64,000 nucleotides of DNA from Pseudoxanthomonas sp. SL93 (GCF_026625825.1 NZ_CP113065.1:930001-994000), one strand, 5' to 3'; positions 1 through 9,467 are shown, counted from the stretch's first letter. Made by a program: numbers and translations. Notes: a model not told the origin generated them from the sequence alone.

Positions 1-1
1 G

Positions 2-826
2 CAGCTCTATCCGACGCCCGCGGCAGCGGCCGACGCGCTCGTGACCGCGCTGGAAGGCAGGGACACGGACGCCACGCCTCTCTCCACCGTGCTGGGTGCG
101 GATTGGGAACTCTACGTGCCACGCGGCAGCGTGGAGCGCGAGGACGTGGACGCCTTCATCGAGAAATACCGGCAGCAACATGCATTCAAGTCGACCGATC
201 CCACCCATTCGGTATTGAGCGTGGGTGCCGATGCCTGGACGTTGCCGGTGCCCGTGGTGAAGAAGGAGGGGGGCTGGGCGTTCGACCTGAAGGCCTCCGA
301 GCCGGAGATACGTGCGCGCCGGATAGGGCGCAACGAACGCGATGCGCTGCAGGCCGTGCTGGCCTATTACGACGCGCAGATGGAGTACGCCAGCAAGGAC
401 CGCGACGACGATGGCCTGCTGGAATACGCCACCCGCTTCCGGAGCACGGAAGGCAAGCGGGACGGCCTCTACTGGGAGGCCGACGCGGCTGGGCAAAGCC
501 CGCTGGGGCCGCTGTTCGGCGACGACACGCCCGATGGCGAGTGGCATGGCTACCACTACAGGATCCTGCTCGAGCAGGGACCCTCGGCGCCGCGGGGTGC
601 CTACAGATACCAGCTGGGCTCCGCCATGACCCGCGGCTTCGGCCTGGTGGCCTGGCCGGCACGCTATGCCTACAGCGGGGTGACGAGCTTCATGATTAGC
701 CACGCCGGCGACATCTTCGAGAAGGACATCGGACCGGACACCGACCGGATAGCCCGTGCCATGGTTTCGTTCGACCCGGACAGCAGCTGGACCGAAGTGG
801 AGCCGGATGCGGAAGAAGCGCGGTAG
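2..826 (+). CDS. DUF2950 family protein, 5' end outside the window
   Basis: The reading frame is open from the first bases of the window, so the gene starts upstream; a GTG at 41 is only an internal candidate. The visible protein has the layout of DUF2950 proteins: an LVTALEGRD stretch, then a conserved VLGADW block and a long beta-rich C-terminus with WHGYHYRILLEQG and SFMISHAGDIFEKD. Family members are usually exported proteins of unknown role, often encoded beside a DUF3300 gene. Any signal peptide would lie outside the window. The gene ends in TAG at 826 and 88 bp separate it from the convergent response-regulator gene. The family call is fairly sure; the function is unknown. Confidence 0.8.
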   Translation, partial: QLYPTPAAAADALVTALEGRDTDATPLSTVLGADWELYVPRGSVEREDVDAFIEKYRQQHAFKSTDPTHSVLSVGADAWTLPVPVVKKEGGWAFDLKASEPEIRARRIGRNERDALQAVLAYYDAQMEYASKDRDDDGLLEYATRFRSTEGKRDGLYWEADAAGQSPLGPLFGDDTPDGEWHGYHYRILLEQGPSAPRGAYRYQLGSAMTRGFGLVAWPARYAYSGVTSFMISHAGDIFEKDIGPDTDRIARAMVSFDPDSSWTEVEPDAEEAR

Positions 827-914
827 CTGACGCGCACGACACGACGTGTGGCCAGGACTCCCACCCGCAGCAGGTTGGGCTGGCCGGGCCCTCAGGCGGG
901 CCAGGGTGGGCGCC

Positions 915-1337
915 TCACGTCAAACGCGGTCCTGCCGCCGGGGCCGTTGAACGATTCGCTCGTCGGCAACGGTTGATCGCCGCCAGCACCGCGTTGATCA
1001 GCGCATCGCCGTCGACCGGCTTGCAGAGGTAGGCATCCGCGCCGCGCTTCATCGCTTCGCGGCGACTCTCATCGCTGTCGTTCCCCGTGAGCACCACCAC
1101 CGGAATCGACGGGTGCCGTTCCTTCATCGACGCCTGGACGTCGAAGCCACTGACGCCTGGCATGCGCAGGTCGAGCACGACGCAATCGGGCGGACTGCGC
1201 GGCACGTGGTGGAGGAACTCCGACCCCGACTCATAGGCCAGCACGTCGAACCCGGCCGACCGCAGCAGGCGTCGCAGTGCGAGCCGGACGTCGCCCTCGT
1301 CATCGACCACGGCTACCAGGGGCGCTCTGCCAGTCAT
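915..1337 (-). CDS. Single-domain response regulator (FixJ-type receiver)
   Basis: This encodes about 140 residues forming a single CheY-like receiver domain. Visible landmarks are the acidic pair in VAVVDDEGDVR, the phospho-acceptor aspartate in DCVVLDLRMPG, the Thr in VVVLTGND and the conserved Lys in YLCKPVD. There is no output domain, so it is probably a phosphorelay or modulatory receiver. The open frame extends to 1418, but the ATG at 1337 places the receiver at the N-terminus as expected, so I chose it. It lies about 330 bp from, and divergent to, the sensor kinase at 1669, which could be its partner; that pairing is inferred from position only. Confidence 0.82.
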   Translation of the reverse strand: MTGRAPLVAVVDDEGDVRLALRRLLRSAGFDVLAYESGSEFLHHVPRSPPDCVVLDLRMPGVSGFDVQASMKERHPSIPVVVLTGNDSDESRREAMKRGADAYLCKPVDGDALINAVLAAINRCRRANRSTAPAAGPRLT

Positions 1338-1668
1338 TGCGGCCCAAGGTCGCTCCAAGCGCGCCGGTGGGCAATTGGCCCTTGGCCCCATCCGCATCCG
1401 GACCAGCGCGCTAACCACCGGGGAACAAGTGTTGCCGAGCGACGGGCCGGCAAACGCACTCAGTAGAAATACCTAGTCGGGGGCAGTGGAATAGCGGTTG
1501 CTGAAAGTGTGGCCTGTCTCCATGCTGAATGCCTTGGTGGGAAGCTCGATGGACGGTTTCCGCACTGTCCCGCTGCAGTTCCTCCAATCGGTGGAAAGAG
1601 ATGGATGGCCGCACGAGGTTCCACCCTTTCAGAACGCTGGCGACGGACTGTGCCGGGACGGCGGCCGC

Positions 1669-3891
1669 ATGAACTGGGTCGAGGTGGTGTGGCCGCTGGT
1701 CATGTCGATGAGCCTGGTTTTCGGGTTGGTGCACCTGCTCATCTGGCGGACACGCCAAGGGGAATGGGTACACCTTGCGCTGGCCGTCGCTGCTTTCAGT
1801 CTGGGCGCGTTGACGGGCCTGGAACGCCTGATGCTGTCCAGCGAATCCACCGTGCAGACGGGCGTGCTGATCCACTGGATGCATGTCCCGGTTGCCGTGA
1901 TGGTGGTATCCCTGATCGTTGCCGTGCATCTGGCTTTCCGCCATGGATCGCTCTGGTTGGCGGCCGTGGCCATCGGCCTGCGGCTCGTGGCGCTGGTCCT
2001 GAATTTCACCACTGGGGTCAATCTCAATTTCCTGAGCATCGACCGGATCACATGGACGACGTGGTGGGGCGTTGCGATCGCGCAACCGGTCGGACAGCCC
2101 AACCCGGGACTGGTCGTTGCCTTGCTGAGCAACCTGTTCCTGGCGGCCTATCTCGTACAGACACTGGTACGCGGACTGCGTGTCCAGCCGGCGCGCAGAT
2201 CCACGCTGGTGATTACCTGTGGTGCCTGCCTGCTGCTGGTCGCTGTGCTGATCGCCGCCACGCTCGCCTGGGCGATTCCACTGCCCAGGGTACCTCTGAC
2301 GCTGCCCAGCATCCTGGCGCTGTTGCTGGTCATAGGGTGGCAGCTGGGAGAGGAGTTCATCCGTCGCAGTCGGCTGGAAGGACTGTTGCAGAAAAGCGAG
2401 CTGCAGCGACTGGAAGCCGTGCGTGAACTCAACCTGGCGGCGATGAGCTCGGGATTGGGCTTGTGGAACTGGGACGCAACGAGCCGGACGTTCACCCAGA
2501 ACTGCATCAACCGTAAGTTGCTCGGCAAGCCCCGGCACGTTGCCGAGCCGGAAGCAGACGGCTCGACATTGAGATTGATCGTCGACGACCCGGCCTCGGT
2601 CCTGTTCGCGCACGTCGAACCCGGTGAGATACGACCGCTGACTGAGCGCTTCGAGAAGGCCATCCGGCAACCGACGTACGAGCTGGATTACGCCATACGC
2701 GGCCCGGAAGGCGAACGGCAGTGGATCTGCCTGCGAGGAAGCGCGGAACACGATGCCAGCGGCGCGGTCGTGAGGTTGCGTGGCATGACGCAGGATGTCA
2801 GCAGGCGCCGTGGCGAGGAAAAGCAGCTTCGGGCGGTGCTCGATGCGTCACCGACCGCACTGCTTCTGGTCGACAGCAACGGCGAGATCCGCTACGCGAA
2901 CGAACAGGGGGCCGTGATCTTCGGGTATGAGCGCGGCGAAATGCCCGGGGTCAGGGCCGATCAGCTGCTTCCCCTGGAGATCGATGTCGCCGCGATCGAC
3001 GAACATAGGCAGCCGGCCCACCACGGCGGGCCCGGTGCCGACGGGCTGTATGGTCATGCGCGGTGTGGCCGTGAATTCCCTGTTGAAGTGGTGCTCAATC
3101 CCCTGGAGATCGACGGCCATGCGCATGTGGTGGCCGCGGTGAACGATCTGACCGAACGACAGCGTGCGGAGCAGGAGATGGCGTTCGAACGCGAGAGCAT
3201 GGCGCACATGTCGCGTGTCACGCTGATCGGCGAGATATCCGGATCGCTCGCGCACGAACTCAACCAGCCCCTGGCTGCCATCCTCAGCAATGCACAGGCC
3301 GCCCAGCGCATCCTGCGCCGCGATCCCGCCGACGTCACCGACATCCGCGAAATCCTGGACGACATAGTCGAGAACGACAGGCGGGCGGGCGAGGTCATCA
3401 AGCGCTTGCGCGGACTGTTGAAGAAGGAGTGCAGGGCGTTCACCAGCCTTGCGATGAACGAGGTGGTACACGATTCGATCAGGATCATCCGCAACGACCT
3501 GGTCAACCGTGGCGTGGAGTACCGGCTGGACCTGGCAGTGCCGATCTGCCGCGTCCAGGGCGACCCGGTGCAACTGCAGCAGGTGTTGCTGAACCTGATC
3601 GTCAACGCCTGCGAGGCCATGGGCGAAAGCACCCCGCGCGAGATCACGGTGCGCACGTCCACCCCAAACGAATCACGCATCCAGGTCGAGGTGCGTGATA
3701 CCGGGCCGGGCATCCCCGAGGACATGCTCGACGTGATATTCGCGCCATTCCAGACATCCAAGCCCAACGGGATGGGCATGGGCCTGGCGATCTGTCGCAC
3801 GCTGATCCGCGCCCATGGTGGGCGCATCTGGGCCGCCAACCTCCGGGGCGGGGGCGCCAGTCTCTGTTTCGAACTACCCATGCTGGAGTAG
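1669..3891 (+). CDS. Membrane sensor histidine kinase with PAS domains (FixL-like)
   Basis: About 740 residues. The N-terminal 230 or so contain roughly seven hydrophobic segments, followed by two PAS-like regions (about 255-375 and 385-495). The HisKA domain has the phospho-acceptor in SLAHELNQPLAAIL (His529), and the C-terminal ATPase shows the N box LNLIVNACEAMG, the G1 box DTGPGIP and the G2 box GMGMGLAI. The HELNQPL signature belongs to the FixL/DctB kinase type. I chose ATG 1669 because it directly precedes the first membrane helix; the open frame runs back to 1498. Its stop lies 3 bp before a FixJ-type regulator, so the two form a two-component operon. The stimulus cannot be read from the sequence. 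Confidence 0.88.
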   Translation: MNWVEVVWPLVMSMSLVFGLVHLLIWRTRQGEWVHLALAVAAFSLGALTGLERLMLSSESTVQTGVLIHWMHVPVAVMVVSLIVAVHLAFRHGSLWLAAVAIGLRLVALVLNFTTGVNLNFLSIDRITWTTWWGVAIAQPVGQPNPGLVVALLSNLFLAAYLVQTLVRGLRVQPARRSTLVITCGACLLLVAVLIAATLAWAIPLPRVPLTLPSILALLLVIGWQLGEEFIRRSRLEGLLQKSELQRLEAVRELNLAAMSSGLGLWNWDATSRTFTQNCINRKLLGKPRHVAEPEADGSTLRLIVDDPASVLFAHVEPGEIRPLTERFEKAIRQPTYELDYAIRGPEGERQWICLRGSAEHDASGAVVRLRGMTQDVSRRRGEEKQLRAVLDASPTALLLVDSNGEIRYANEQGAVIFGYERGEMPGVRADQLLPLEIDVAAIDEHRQPAHHGGPGADGLYGHARCGREFPVEVVLNPLEIDGHAHVVAAVNDLTERQRAEQEMAFERESMAHMSRVTLIGEISGSLAHELNQPLAAILSNAQAAQRILRRDPADVTDIREILDDIVENDRRAGEVIKRLRGLLKKECRAFTSLAMNEVVHDSIRIIRNDLVNRGVEYRLDLAVPICRVQGDPVQLQQVLLNLIVNACEAMGESTPREITVRTSTPNESRIQVEVRDTGPGIPEDMLDVIFAPFQTSKPNGMGMGLAICRTLIRAHGGRIWAANLRGGGASLCFELPMLE

Positions 3892-3894
3892 ATC

Positions 3895-4575
3895 ATGACT
3901 GCAATGGTGCACATCATCGATGACGACGTCAGCGTGCTGACGGCCATGGGCCGCAGCCTCAAGGCAGACGGCCTGGACGTGACCTTGAATACATCCGCCG
4001 GCGAATTCCTGGCCGCGTACGATCCAGACGTTGGGGGCTGTGTCGTGCTTGACCTGCATATGCCCGGCATCAACGGCCTGGAACTGCAGCAGCTGCTTGT
4101 TGCCCGTGGCCACGAACCGCCCCTCATCTTCGTCAGTGGTGACGCGGATATTGCAAGCTGCGCCAGTGCGATGCGCACGGGGGCGTTGGACTTCCTGCCC
4201 AAGCCTGTCGAGTCCGAAACGCTGCTGGAAGCGGTGCGGCGCGGTATCCAGACCGATGCCGCGGAGCGCGCCCGTCGTGATGCGGAATCCGCCGCGGGAC
4301 AGCGCTACCTGCGGCTTACGCGTCGCGAGCGGGAAGTGTTCGCCCACGTGATCGCGGGTCGGCTCAACAAGCAGATCGCCGCCGACCTGGGTATCTCGCT
4401 GAAGACCACCAAGGTCCATCGCAGCCGGGTGATGCAGAAGTTTGGCGTGCGGTCGGTGGCAGAGCTGGTGCGCGCGGCCGAGAAGGCCCATGTGGGAGGA
4501 GAGGACCATGTGCCCAAGGAGTATTGGCGGCAGGGCAGGGAGCGGGCAGGCAGCACCGACCCCATCCAGATATGA
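3895..4575 (+). CDS. FixJ/NarL-type response regulator
   Basis: 226 residues: an N-terminal receiver (IIDDDVSVLTAM, phospho-acceptor Asp in CVVLDLHMPGING, Lys in FLPKPVES) and a C-terminal LuxR-type helix-turn-helix (RLTRREREVFAHVIAGRLNK and ADLGISLKTTKVHRS). It starts 3 bp after the kinase stop, with GGAG 6 bp upstream of the ATG, so it is almost certainly the cognate output regulator of that kinase. Proteins of this architecture act as dimeric transcription activators when phosphorylated. The target genes are unknown; the transglutaminase-like gene starts only about 80 bp downstream and may be cotranscribed. Confidence 0.9.
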   Translation: MTAMVHIIDDDVSVLTAMGRSLKADGLDVTLNTSAGEFLAAYDPDVGGCVVLDLHMPGINGLELQQLLVARGHEPPLIFVSGDADIASCASAMRTGALDFLPKPVESETLLEAVRRGIQTDAAERARRDAESAAGQRYLRLTRREREVFAHVIAGRLNKQIAADLGISLKTTKVHRSRVMQKFGVRSVAELVRAAEKAHVGGEDHVPKEYWRQGRERAGSTDPIQI

Positions 4576-4652
4576 GAGGATGCCTGCAGCGTCCACCACG
4601 CCTTCAGCGGGTGGCGCCCTCGCAGTGAACCCCATCTCTCATCGGATAGAAC

Positions 4653-5471
4653 ATGCGCCTGCTGGCGGGATGCGAACTGGCAGTCGAATCGACCGAGGAC
4701 TGCGCGGTAGTCGCCATGCTGCGGCCACGCAGCGGCGAAGCGCAATGGCTGATCAGCGAAGCCTATGCATTTGAACCCCACGTTCGGCCCACCGAATTCG
4801 TCGACGTGTTCGGCAACCTGTGCCAGCGTTTCGTGGTGCGGCAGGGGCGCATGCGGATCCGGGCCGAGCTAGAGGTGGAGACCGAGCGCGACGTTGCCAT
4901 CGCGCCGTGGGTGGCGCCGGCACCGGCTGCCCTGCTGCCCGATCACGCCCTGCAGTACCTGCTGCCGAGTCGCTACTGCCCCAGCGACCGGGCTTTCGAG
5001 CAGGCGCAGGCCATCGTGGATGCGGCCGACCCCCGCAGTGGCCAGGTTGGCGCGATCGTGGAATGGATCCGCACCCATATCGCGTACCGGTATGGCGTGA
5101 GCGACGCCAGCACGGATGCACTCGACACCATGCAGGCGGGTGCAGGGGTCTGCCGCGACTATGCCCATGTCGGGATCACCCTGTGCAGAAGCCTGCGCAT
5201 TCCAGCCCGGATGGTGGTTGGCTATCTGTACGGACTGGAACCCATGGACCTGCATGCCTGGTTCGAGGCTTACCTGGATGGCCGCTGGTACACGTTCGAC
5301 CCGACGCAGTCAGCACCCCGTGGCGGTCGGATCGTGGTCGCCTACGGCCGCGATGCGGCCGACGTGGCGTTCCTGACCAATTACGGTTGGCTGCAGACGG
5401 TGGAAATGCAGGTATGGGTTGGCGAGCGAACCAGCGAGCTACCCCTTCCGGTCACGGACGAGAGCCGATAG
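4653..5471 (+). CDS. Transglutaminase-like cysteine-protease-fold protein
   Basis: 272 residues. An N-terminal beta-rich bacterial transglutaminase-like region (about 1-110) precedes a transglutaminase core domain. The probable catalytic triad is Cys in GAGVCRDYAHV, His in MDLHAWFEAYL and Asp in YTFDPTQSAPRG. This arrangement is typical of bacterial proteins in the family, usually thought to act as peptidases or amidases rather than crosslinking enzymes. No signal peptide is visible, so it is likely cytoplasmic. It follows the two-component operon in the same direction. The substrate is unknown. Confidence 0.85.
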   Translation: MRLLAGCELAVESTEDCAVVAMLRPRSGEAQWLISEAYAFEPHVRPTEFVDVFGNLCQRFVVRQGRMRIRAELEVETERDVAIAPWVAPAPAALLPDHALQYLLPSRYCPSDRAFEQAQAIVDAADPRSGQVGAIVEWIRTHIAYRYGVSDASTDALDTMQAGAGVCRDYAHVGITLCRSLRIPARMVVGYLYGLEPMDLHAWFEAYLDGRWYTFDPTQSAPRGGRIVVAYGRDAADVAFLTNYGWLQTVEMQVWVGERTSELPLPVTDESR

Positions 5472-5817
5472 CCGTCGAGAAGTCACCGGGCCGAGGTTGC
5501 TTTGCTCTCTCGCAGAGAGATTTCCTGATCCAGCCCCGCCTTCGGCGGGCGGAACGTCTGGCACCTGGGGCTTGGGGACTCCAGTTGTCGGCCCCGCGCA
5601 GCGCGACGGCCACCGCCACGGCGCCTCGCGCCCGGCCGTCCGGCGGCCCTGGCGACCGGGTGGGGCAGGGCCGCCCCATGACTCGCGTGGGGTGCCGGGG
5701 AGGGTGCCTCCCGGCCGGGGGCCGCCCTGGCATGCCGGCCCGTCAGGGGGGGAGCATCCAAATCGTACCGTTCCACGTAGATGCCTTCACACGAGCAACT
5801 TACACCCCGGAAGTACC
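5472..5817. other. Gene-free stretch with one hairpin
   Basis: About 345 GC-rich bases between the transglutaminase-like gene and the sigma factor. The open frames here have unconvincing composition. A short GC hairpin (CCCGCC-TTC-GGCGGG, 5535-5549) could end transcription from the left, but no T-run follows it. The rest may hold the sigma-factor promoter; I do not recognise boxes. Confidence 0.5.
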
Positions 5818-6444
5818 ATGGCATCCTACCCTGTCAGTACCCCCTCGCCATTGGAGACGGCACGCCTCTTGTCCAGCGCTTCGCAATCCCTGCGGGACCG
5901 CTATGACGGCGCCGCCGACATGGCACGGGTGGCCGGTCAGCGTGATCGCGACAGCTTCATGCGCATCTACGATCATTTCATGCCCCGGGTCTGCCTGTAT
6001 CTTCGCGGCTTGGGATCCCCTGATGCGGTGAGCGAAGAGCTGGCACAGGAGGCGTTGTTGCGCTTGTGGCAGCGTGCCGCGATGTACGATCCCAACCAAA
6101 GCAGCGTTGGTACGTGGCTCTTCCGCATCGCCCGCAATCTTCACATCGACCGCGTGCGTCGCGAACCCGGCTGGGTACAGTTGCTGGAAGACGTGCAGGC
6201 CTCGCTTGACGACGATTTCTCGGTACGCCCGGTCTCGGTCGAAGACCATGTCGACCACCTGCAGTTGCAGCAACGCATTGCAACCCTGCCTGCCATGCAG
6301 GCACAGTTGATGCGCATGTCGTACCTCGAGTCCAAGACCCACCAGGAAATCGCCGCCCAGCTCGACATGCCGCTGGGTACGGTGAAATCGCATCTCCGAC
6401 GCACGTTCCTCCGGCTGCAAAGCCAGATGCGGGGTGGCGCATGA
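5818..6444 (+). CDS. rpoE: ECF RNA polymerase sigma factor, RpoE/ChrR type
   Basis: 208 residues with sigma region 2 (SFMRIYDHFMPRVCLYL, then EELAQEALLRLWQRA and the WLFRIARNLHIDRVRR end) and sigma region 4 (LESKTHQEIAAQLDMPLGT, then VKSHLRRTFLRLQ). The ATG at 5818 gives the usual ECF length; the open frame extends further upstream but reads through non-coding sequence. It overlaps the next gene by 4 bp (ATGA). That gene is a ChrR-type zinc anti-sigma factor, which places this protein in the ECF group released by singlet oxygen or related stress in other proteobacteria. The symbol is used in that sense; the regulon is unknown. Confidence 0.9.
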   Translation: MASYPVSTPSPLETARLLSSASQSLRDRYDGAADMARVAGQRDRDSFMRIYDHFMPRVCLYLRGLGSPDAVSEELAQEALLRLWQRAAMYDPNQSSVGTWLFRIARNLHIDRVRREPGWVQLLEDVQASLDDDFSVRPVSVEDHVDHLQLQQRIATLPAMQAQLMRMSYLESKTHQEIAAQLDMPLGTVKSHLRRTFLRLQSQMRGGA

Positions 6445-7112
6445 TGCCCCGCCATCACCTGGACCCGGCCACCCTGGTGAGCTTCGCCGCGGGAGCGCTG
6501 GCCATGGAAATCGCGGTGGTGGCCGCCACCCATCTGCAGGCCTGCGCCCATTGCCGTGCCCAACTGCGCGAAGCGGAATCTTTTGGTGGGCGACTGATAG
6601 AACAGCAGCATCCTTTCGCTTCGCACGATTCGCATGGGACGCACCTGCGCGAGGCAATGCTGCGACAGCTCGACACTAGCGTCGCATCGACGCCGGACCG
6701 TCCGGCGACAACGCCTCTGCACGAGGATGCGGATCTCCTTCCCAAGCCGCTGCGCGCCTATTTCGGCGAGTCATACAGTGGGCTGGCCTGGCGGTGGATG
6801 GCGCCGGGCGTGCACTGCATCCGGGCCACGCCAAGCTCCACCGGCACACTGCTCATGCTGAAGATTGCGCCGGGGCGCAGCATGCCGCTGCATGGCCATG
6901 GCGGCACCGAGCTCACCCAGATCCTGAGGGGGGCCTATGCGGATGCACTGGGTCATTTCGCTGCCGGCGATGTAGCCGATCTGGACAGCAATATTGAGCA
7001 CCAGCCTGTCACCACGCCCGGTGCTCCCTGCATCTGCGTGTCTGCGCTGGACGCGCCGCTACGGTTCTCTGGCTGGCTGGCGCAACGGCTGCAACCCATC
7101 TTCAAGATCTGA
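6441..7112 (+). CDS. chrR: ChrR-type anti-sigma factor with cupin domain
   Basis: 223 residues. The N-terminal zinc anti-sigma domain has an early His (RHHLDPATLV) and the HLQACAHC motif, giving the His/His-x3-Cys-x2-Cys ligand set known from ChrR. The C-terminal half is a cupin (PGRSMPLHGHGGTELTQIL, then FAAGDVADLDS and EHQPVTT), the ligand-binding half of ChrR. It overlaps the sigma-factor stop by 4 bp, so translation is coupled. Known ChrR proteins hold the sigma factor inactive until oxidative signals remove or modify the metal site. The ATG at 6444 is an equally possible start. Confidence 0.9.
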   Translation: MMPRHHLDPATLVSFAAGALAMEIAVVAATHLQACAHCRAQLREAESFGGRLIEQQHPFASHDSHGTHLREAMLRQLDTSVASTPDRPATTPLHEDADLLPKPLRAYFGESYSGLAWRWMAPGVHCIRATPSSTGTLLMLKIAPGRSMPLHGHGGTELTQILRGAYADALGHFAAGDVADLDSNIEHQPVTTPGAPCICVSALDAPLRFSGWLAQRLQPIFKI

Positions 7113-7173
7113 TGGTGGCTGCTTCACCTGCTGGCATCGCGGCCAGGGTAGGGTGAATCCGTCGCGCCATTGC

Positions 7174-7584
7174 TCAATGCGCCGCTGGGCGCATTGCCAC
7201 GATCGGCTTGCCTTTCTCGACGAGGTACGTGGCCAGCTCCGCCGCCTTGGCGCTACCAGGGTTGTGTGCGGCGTGCGGCGTGCCGGCGGGGATGTACAGG
7301 GATTGCCCCGCTTTCAGTGTCACCGGCGGCTTGTCGTCGAACGAGTACTGCAGCGAGCCTTCCAGCACATACGCCACCTCGACACCTGGATGGGTGTGCA
7401 TGCCGAAACTCGCGCCCGGTGCGAAGTCCACCCGTACCTGGACCACTTCGCGTCCGGCCACATCCAGGTCATGCCGCAAGGCTTCATGGCGTCCAACGCC
7501 GGACTGTGTGGCGTTCGCCGCCAGTAGTGTCACGCCTGCCATCACGGCGAGTGACGCAGTCAAGAGGATGTGCTTGGTGTTCAT
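7174..7584 (-). CDS. Secreted cupin-domain protein
   Basis: 136 residues. It begins with a clear signal peptide (MNTKHILLTASLAVMAGVTL, then LAANA). A single cupin barrel follows, with HxH metal ligands in GMHTHPGVEVAYVLEGS and a second motif in IPAGTPHAAHN. I chose ATG 7584 because AGGAGA sits just upstream and the signal peptide starts there; the open frame extends further only through non-coding sequence. It converges on the chrR gene, and a cupin enzyme or sensor near a singlet-oxygen-type sigma pair might belong to its regulon. The substrate is unknown. Confidence 0.85.
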   Translation of the reverse strand: MNTKHILLTASLAVMAGVTLLAANATQSGVGRHEALRHDLDVAGREVVQVRVDFAPGASFGMHTHPGVEVAYVLEGSLQYSFDDKPPVTLKAGQSLYIPAGTPHAAHNPGSAKAAELATYLVEKGKPIVAMRPAAH

Positions 7585-7875
7585 TTCGGTCTCCTGTGTT
7601 GGGTACGCCATGAGACGACCCCGCTGTATATCACATGTGTCCGGATGCCTGCCCTTTTGTAAGCGTACGTATCCAGGGCCATTGCGGGTACAGGTCGACA
7701 AACACATTTCGATCCCGCACCCACGTTTCAGGCGTTACCTGTCCGCGGCTGCGTTAGCCTGCGTACAGAAGATCGAGAGTTCGCCGGAGCAGGGCCGTAA
7801 GCGATGGTTATCGGGTGCAGGGAAGCTTGATAGCCGACACGATGCGGAGATTGGGCGTCCACGAAACTCTGGTCG

Positions 7876-8520
7876 GTGCAGACCATCCAGCAGGTCGTGC
7901 CGGAGGGACATGACGGGATCTGGATTCGCCTGGACGCCGCGTGGAGAAGGAGCGCGAGCAATGAGAACAGGATGCCGCGACGAAGGACGTCATCACCCAG
8001 CGGATACATCCTGACGCATGGGAGCGCGCCGCTTTACTGCAAGCGATTTCCACCCCAAGAAAAAAGCGCTCACCGGGCGTCAGCTACGCGTGGACTCATG
8101 CGGACGGCGCGGCCTCGGTTCCTTGGCTCCCATGAGGCTAAAGACTGCAGCACGAAGGTGCTGGTGGAATTCCGTGCACCCGCTGGGCAGGCGTTGGAGC
8201 GGCTCACCGACGAACAACTGGAAGACCTCGGTTTTCAGGTCTCGGTGCACAGCTACGGCGCGCTGGTGAAGGGGGAGGGCGAGACCATCATTTTCACCCA
8301 GTGGCCTATTGATCCGATCTTTACCCAGTCCTCCGCCACCACCGACCGCATTCGCTCGGCGTCGTCTGCACCGCCTGGGCCGCAGGCCCAGCCGGTCCAG
8401 ACGCACGCCGGCCACGGCGACGTAGCCACCGGGTTCACTCAAGGCGTTGTCATTGCCGGCGATATCAAGAACGTGGGCGAGGTCGCTAACGTCGTAGAGG
8501 CCGGTGAGGCGAATTTCTAA
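7876..8520 (+). CDS. Uncertain ORF of unknown function
   Basis: An open frame of up to 214 residues. Its middle part (about 90-150, including LERLTDEQLEDLGFQVSVHS and GALVKGEGETIIFTQWP) has regular protein-like composition and high third-position GC. The first 80 residues and the Pro/Gln-rich tail look less convincing. The true start may be near 8099 or later. It converges on the protease gene and touches its 3' end. No family is recognised; it could also be the remnant of a decayed gene. Confidence 0.3.
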   Translation: MQTIQQVVPEGHDGIWIRLDAAWRRSASNENRMPRRRTSSPSGYILTHGSAPLYCKRFPPQEKSAHRASATRGLMRTARPRFLGSHEAKDCSTKVLVEFRAPAGQALERLTDEQLEDLGFQVSVHSYGALVKGEGETIIFTQWPIDPIFTQSSATTDRIRSASSAPPGPQAQPVQTHAGHGDVATGFTQGVVIAGDIKNVGEVANVVEAGEANF

Positions 8521-9347
8521 CTGGAGTCTGTCGGCCAGTGAGGGCTGTTCCCAAACTTCTCTGCTTCGATGATCTGGTCGATTGCGGTCTTCTTCCACAT
8601 CATCCCAATCTGACCACCAATGTCTCTCAGGTCACCGGTACGTCCGGAATAAACTCCGGCGAGTGATCTAACCTCACCAATAACTTCTGTCCCCGTTAAC
8701 TTCGGAGGATAAGCAAAGTGAACTCCTATCCTCCGCATTAGAACAGGTGCCCCAGAGAACCCTGGGCGAGTCGCCGTGTCGATGTAAGTCAGCGGAAGAG
8801 AGTTCACATCGACAGCTGGCTCGCTTGCGATCGTTGCACGCTTCCATACGGGAAAAACGTGCCTGCCTGCGTCCACAAATGGGAATCCGATTACGAATGC
8901 GTCATCGGATGCGCGAAGATCAAGATCACGCAATTCGGCATCATCATTGATGGCTGGCGCCTCGACAGCAGCATCAGCTATGGCGTCTTCGAAAGGAACT
9001 GCGACAACGTCAACCTTTGAGCCGTGGATTGGGTGTTCATACCATTCCGGCTGAGTTCTATCCGCGTCTTTGTAGAGGTCAAATGCAATGCCTCGCAAGT
9101 TCGAGAACGTGTTGTCCGTACGAAAGACAATGCGGAACTCGTCAGGTATGGCCGCGGTCTCCGATATGCATTCACCAGTCTCTGCGTTCTTTCCTGAAAA
9201 ATTGTGCCAGTTGGTGATCAAAAAACGCTTGCCGCCATGCCTGTAAAGGAAAGCTGTTGCCGAACTTACGTGCTTTCCCTCAAAGTAAAGCTGAATCTGA
9301 TGCGTGGCGCATGAAGCGTGATCGACAACCAAGATATTTTTCTCCAT
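8517..9347 (-). CDS. Trypsin-like serine protease domain protein
   Basis: 276 residues with a chymotrypsin-fold catalytic triad: His in FLITNWHNFSG, Asp in SKVDVVAVPFE and the nucleophile in ATRPGFSGAPVLM. No signal peptide or PDZ domain is visible, so it is a cytoplasmic stand-alone protease domain of the type often seen in accessory and defence regions. ATG 9347 was chosen because a GGGAG ribosome site lies about 9 bp upstream. Codon use is less GC-biased than in the genes to its left, suggesting acquired DNA. It stands alone, with a DUF3653 gene upstream in the same direction. Partner and substrate are unknown. Confidence 0.75.
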   Translation of the reverse strand: MEKNILVVDHASCATHQIQLYFEGKHVSSATAFLYRHGGKRFLITNWHNFSGKNAETGECISETAAIPDEFRIVFRTDNTFSNLRGIAFDLYKDADRTQPEWYEHPIHGSKVDVVAVPFEDAIADAAVEAPAINDDAELRDLDLRASDDAFVIGFPFVDAGRHVFPVWKRATIASEPAVDVNSLPLTYIDTATRPGFSGAPVLMRRIGVHFAYPPKLTGTEVIGEVRSLAGVYSGRTGDLRDIGGQIGMMWKKTAIDQIIEAEKFGNSPHWPTDSS

Positions 9348-9467
9348 CAGCAGCGATCTCCCGGCACGTTTTCCCACCCATTCTTCAGCTTACGGAACAC
9401 TTGTCCATTGATGCAGCGAAGCCCGCCGGATACCGGGGTGTAGGGGCGGGGCCCCTACGGTCACGCT

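Noticed and set aside
1411..2751. 446-residue minus-strand frame across the sensor kinase
   Set aside because: Gln/Arg-rich antisense frame; the plus strand encodes a clear histidine kinase.
3054..4202. 382-residue minus-strand frame
   Set aside because: Ser/Arg-rich antisense frame of the kinase and regulator genes, with no domain.
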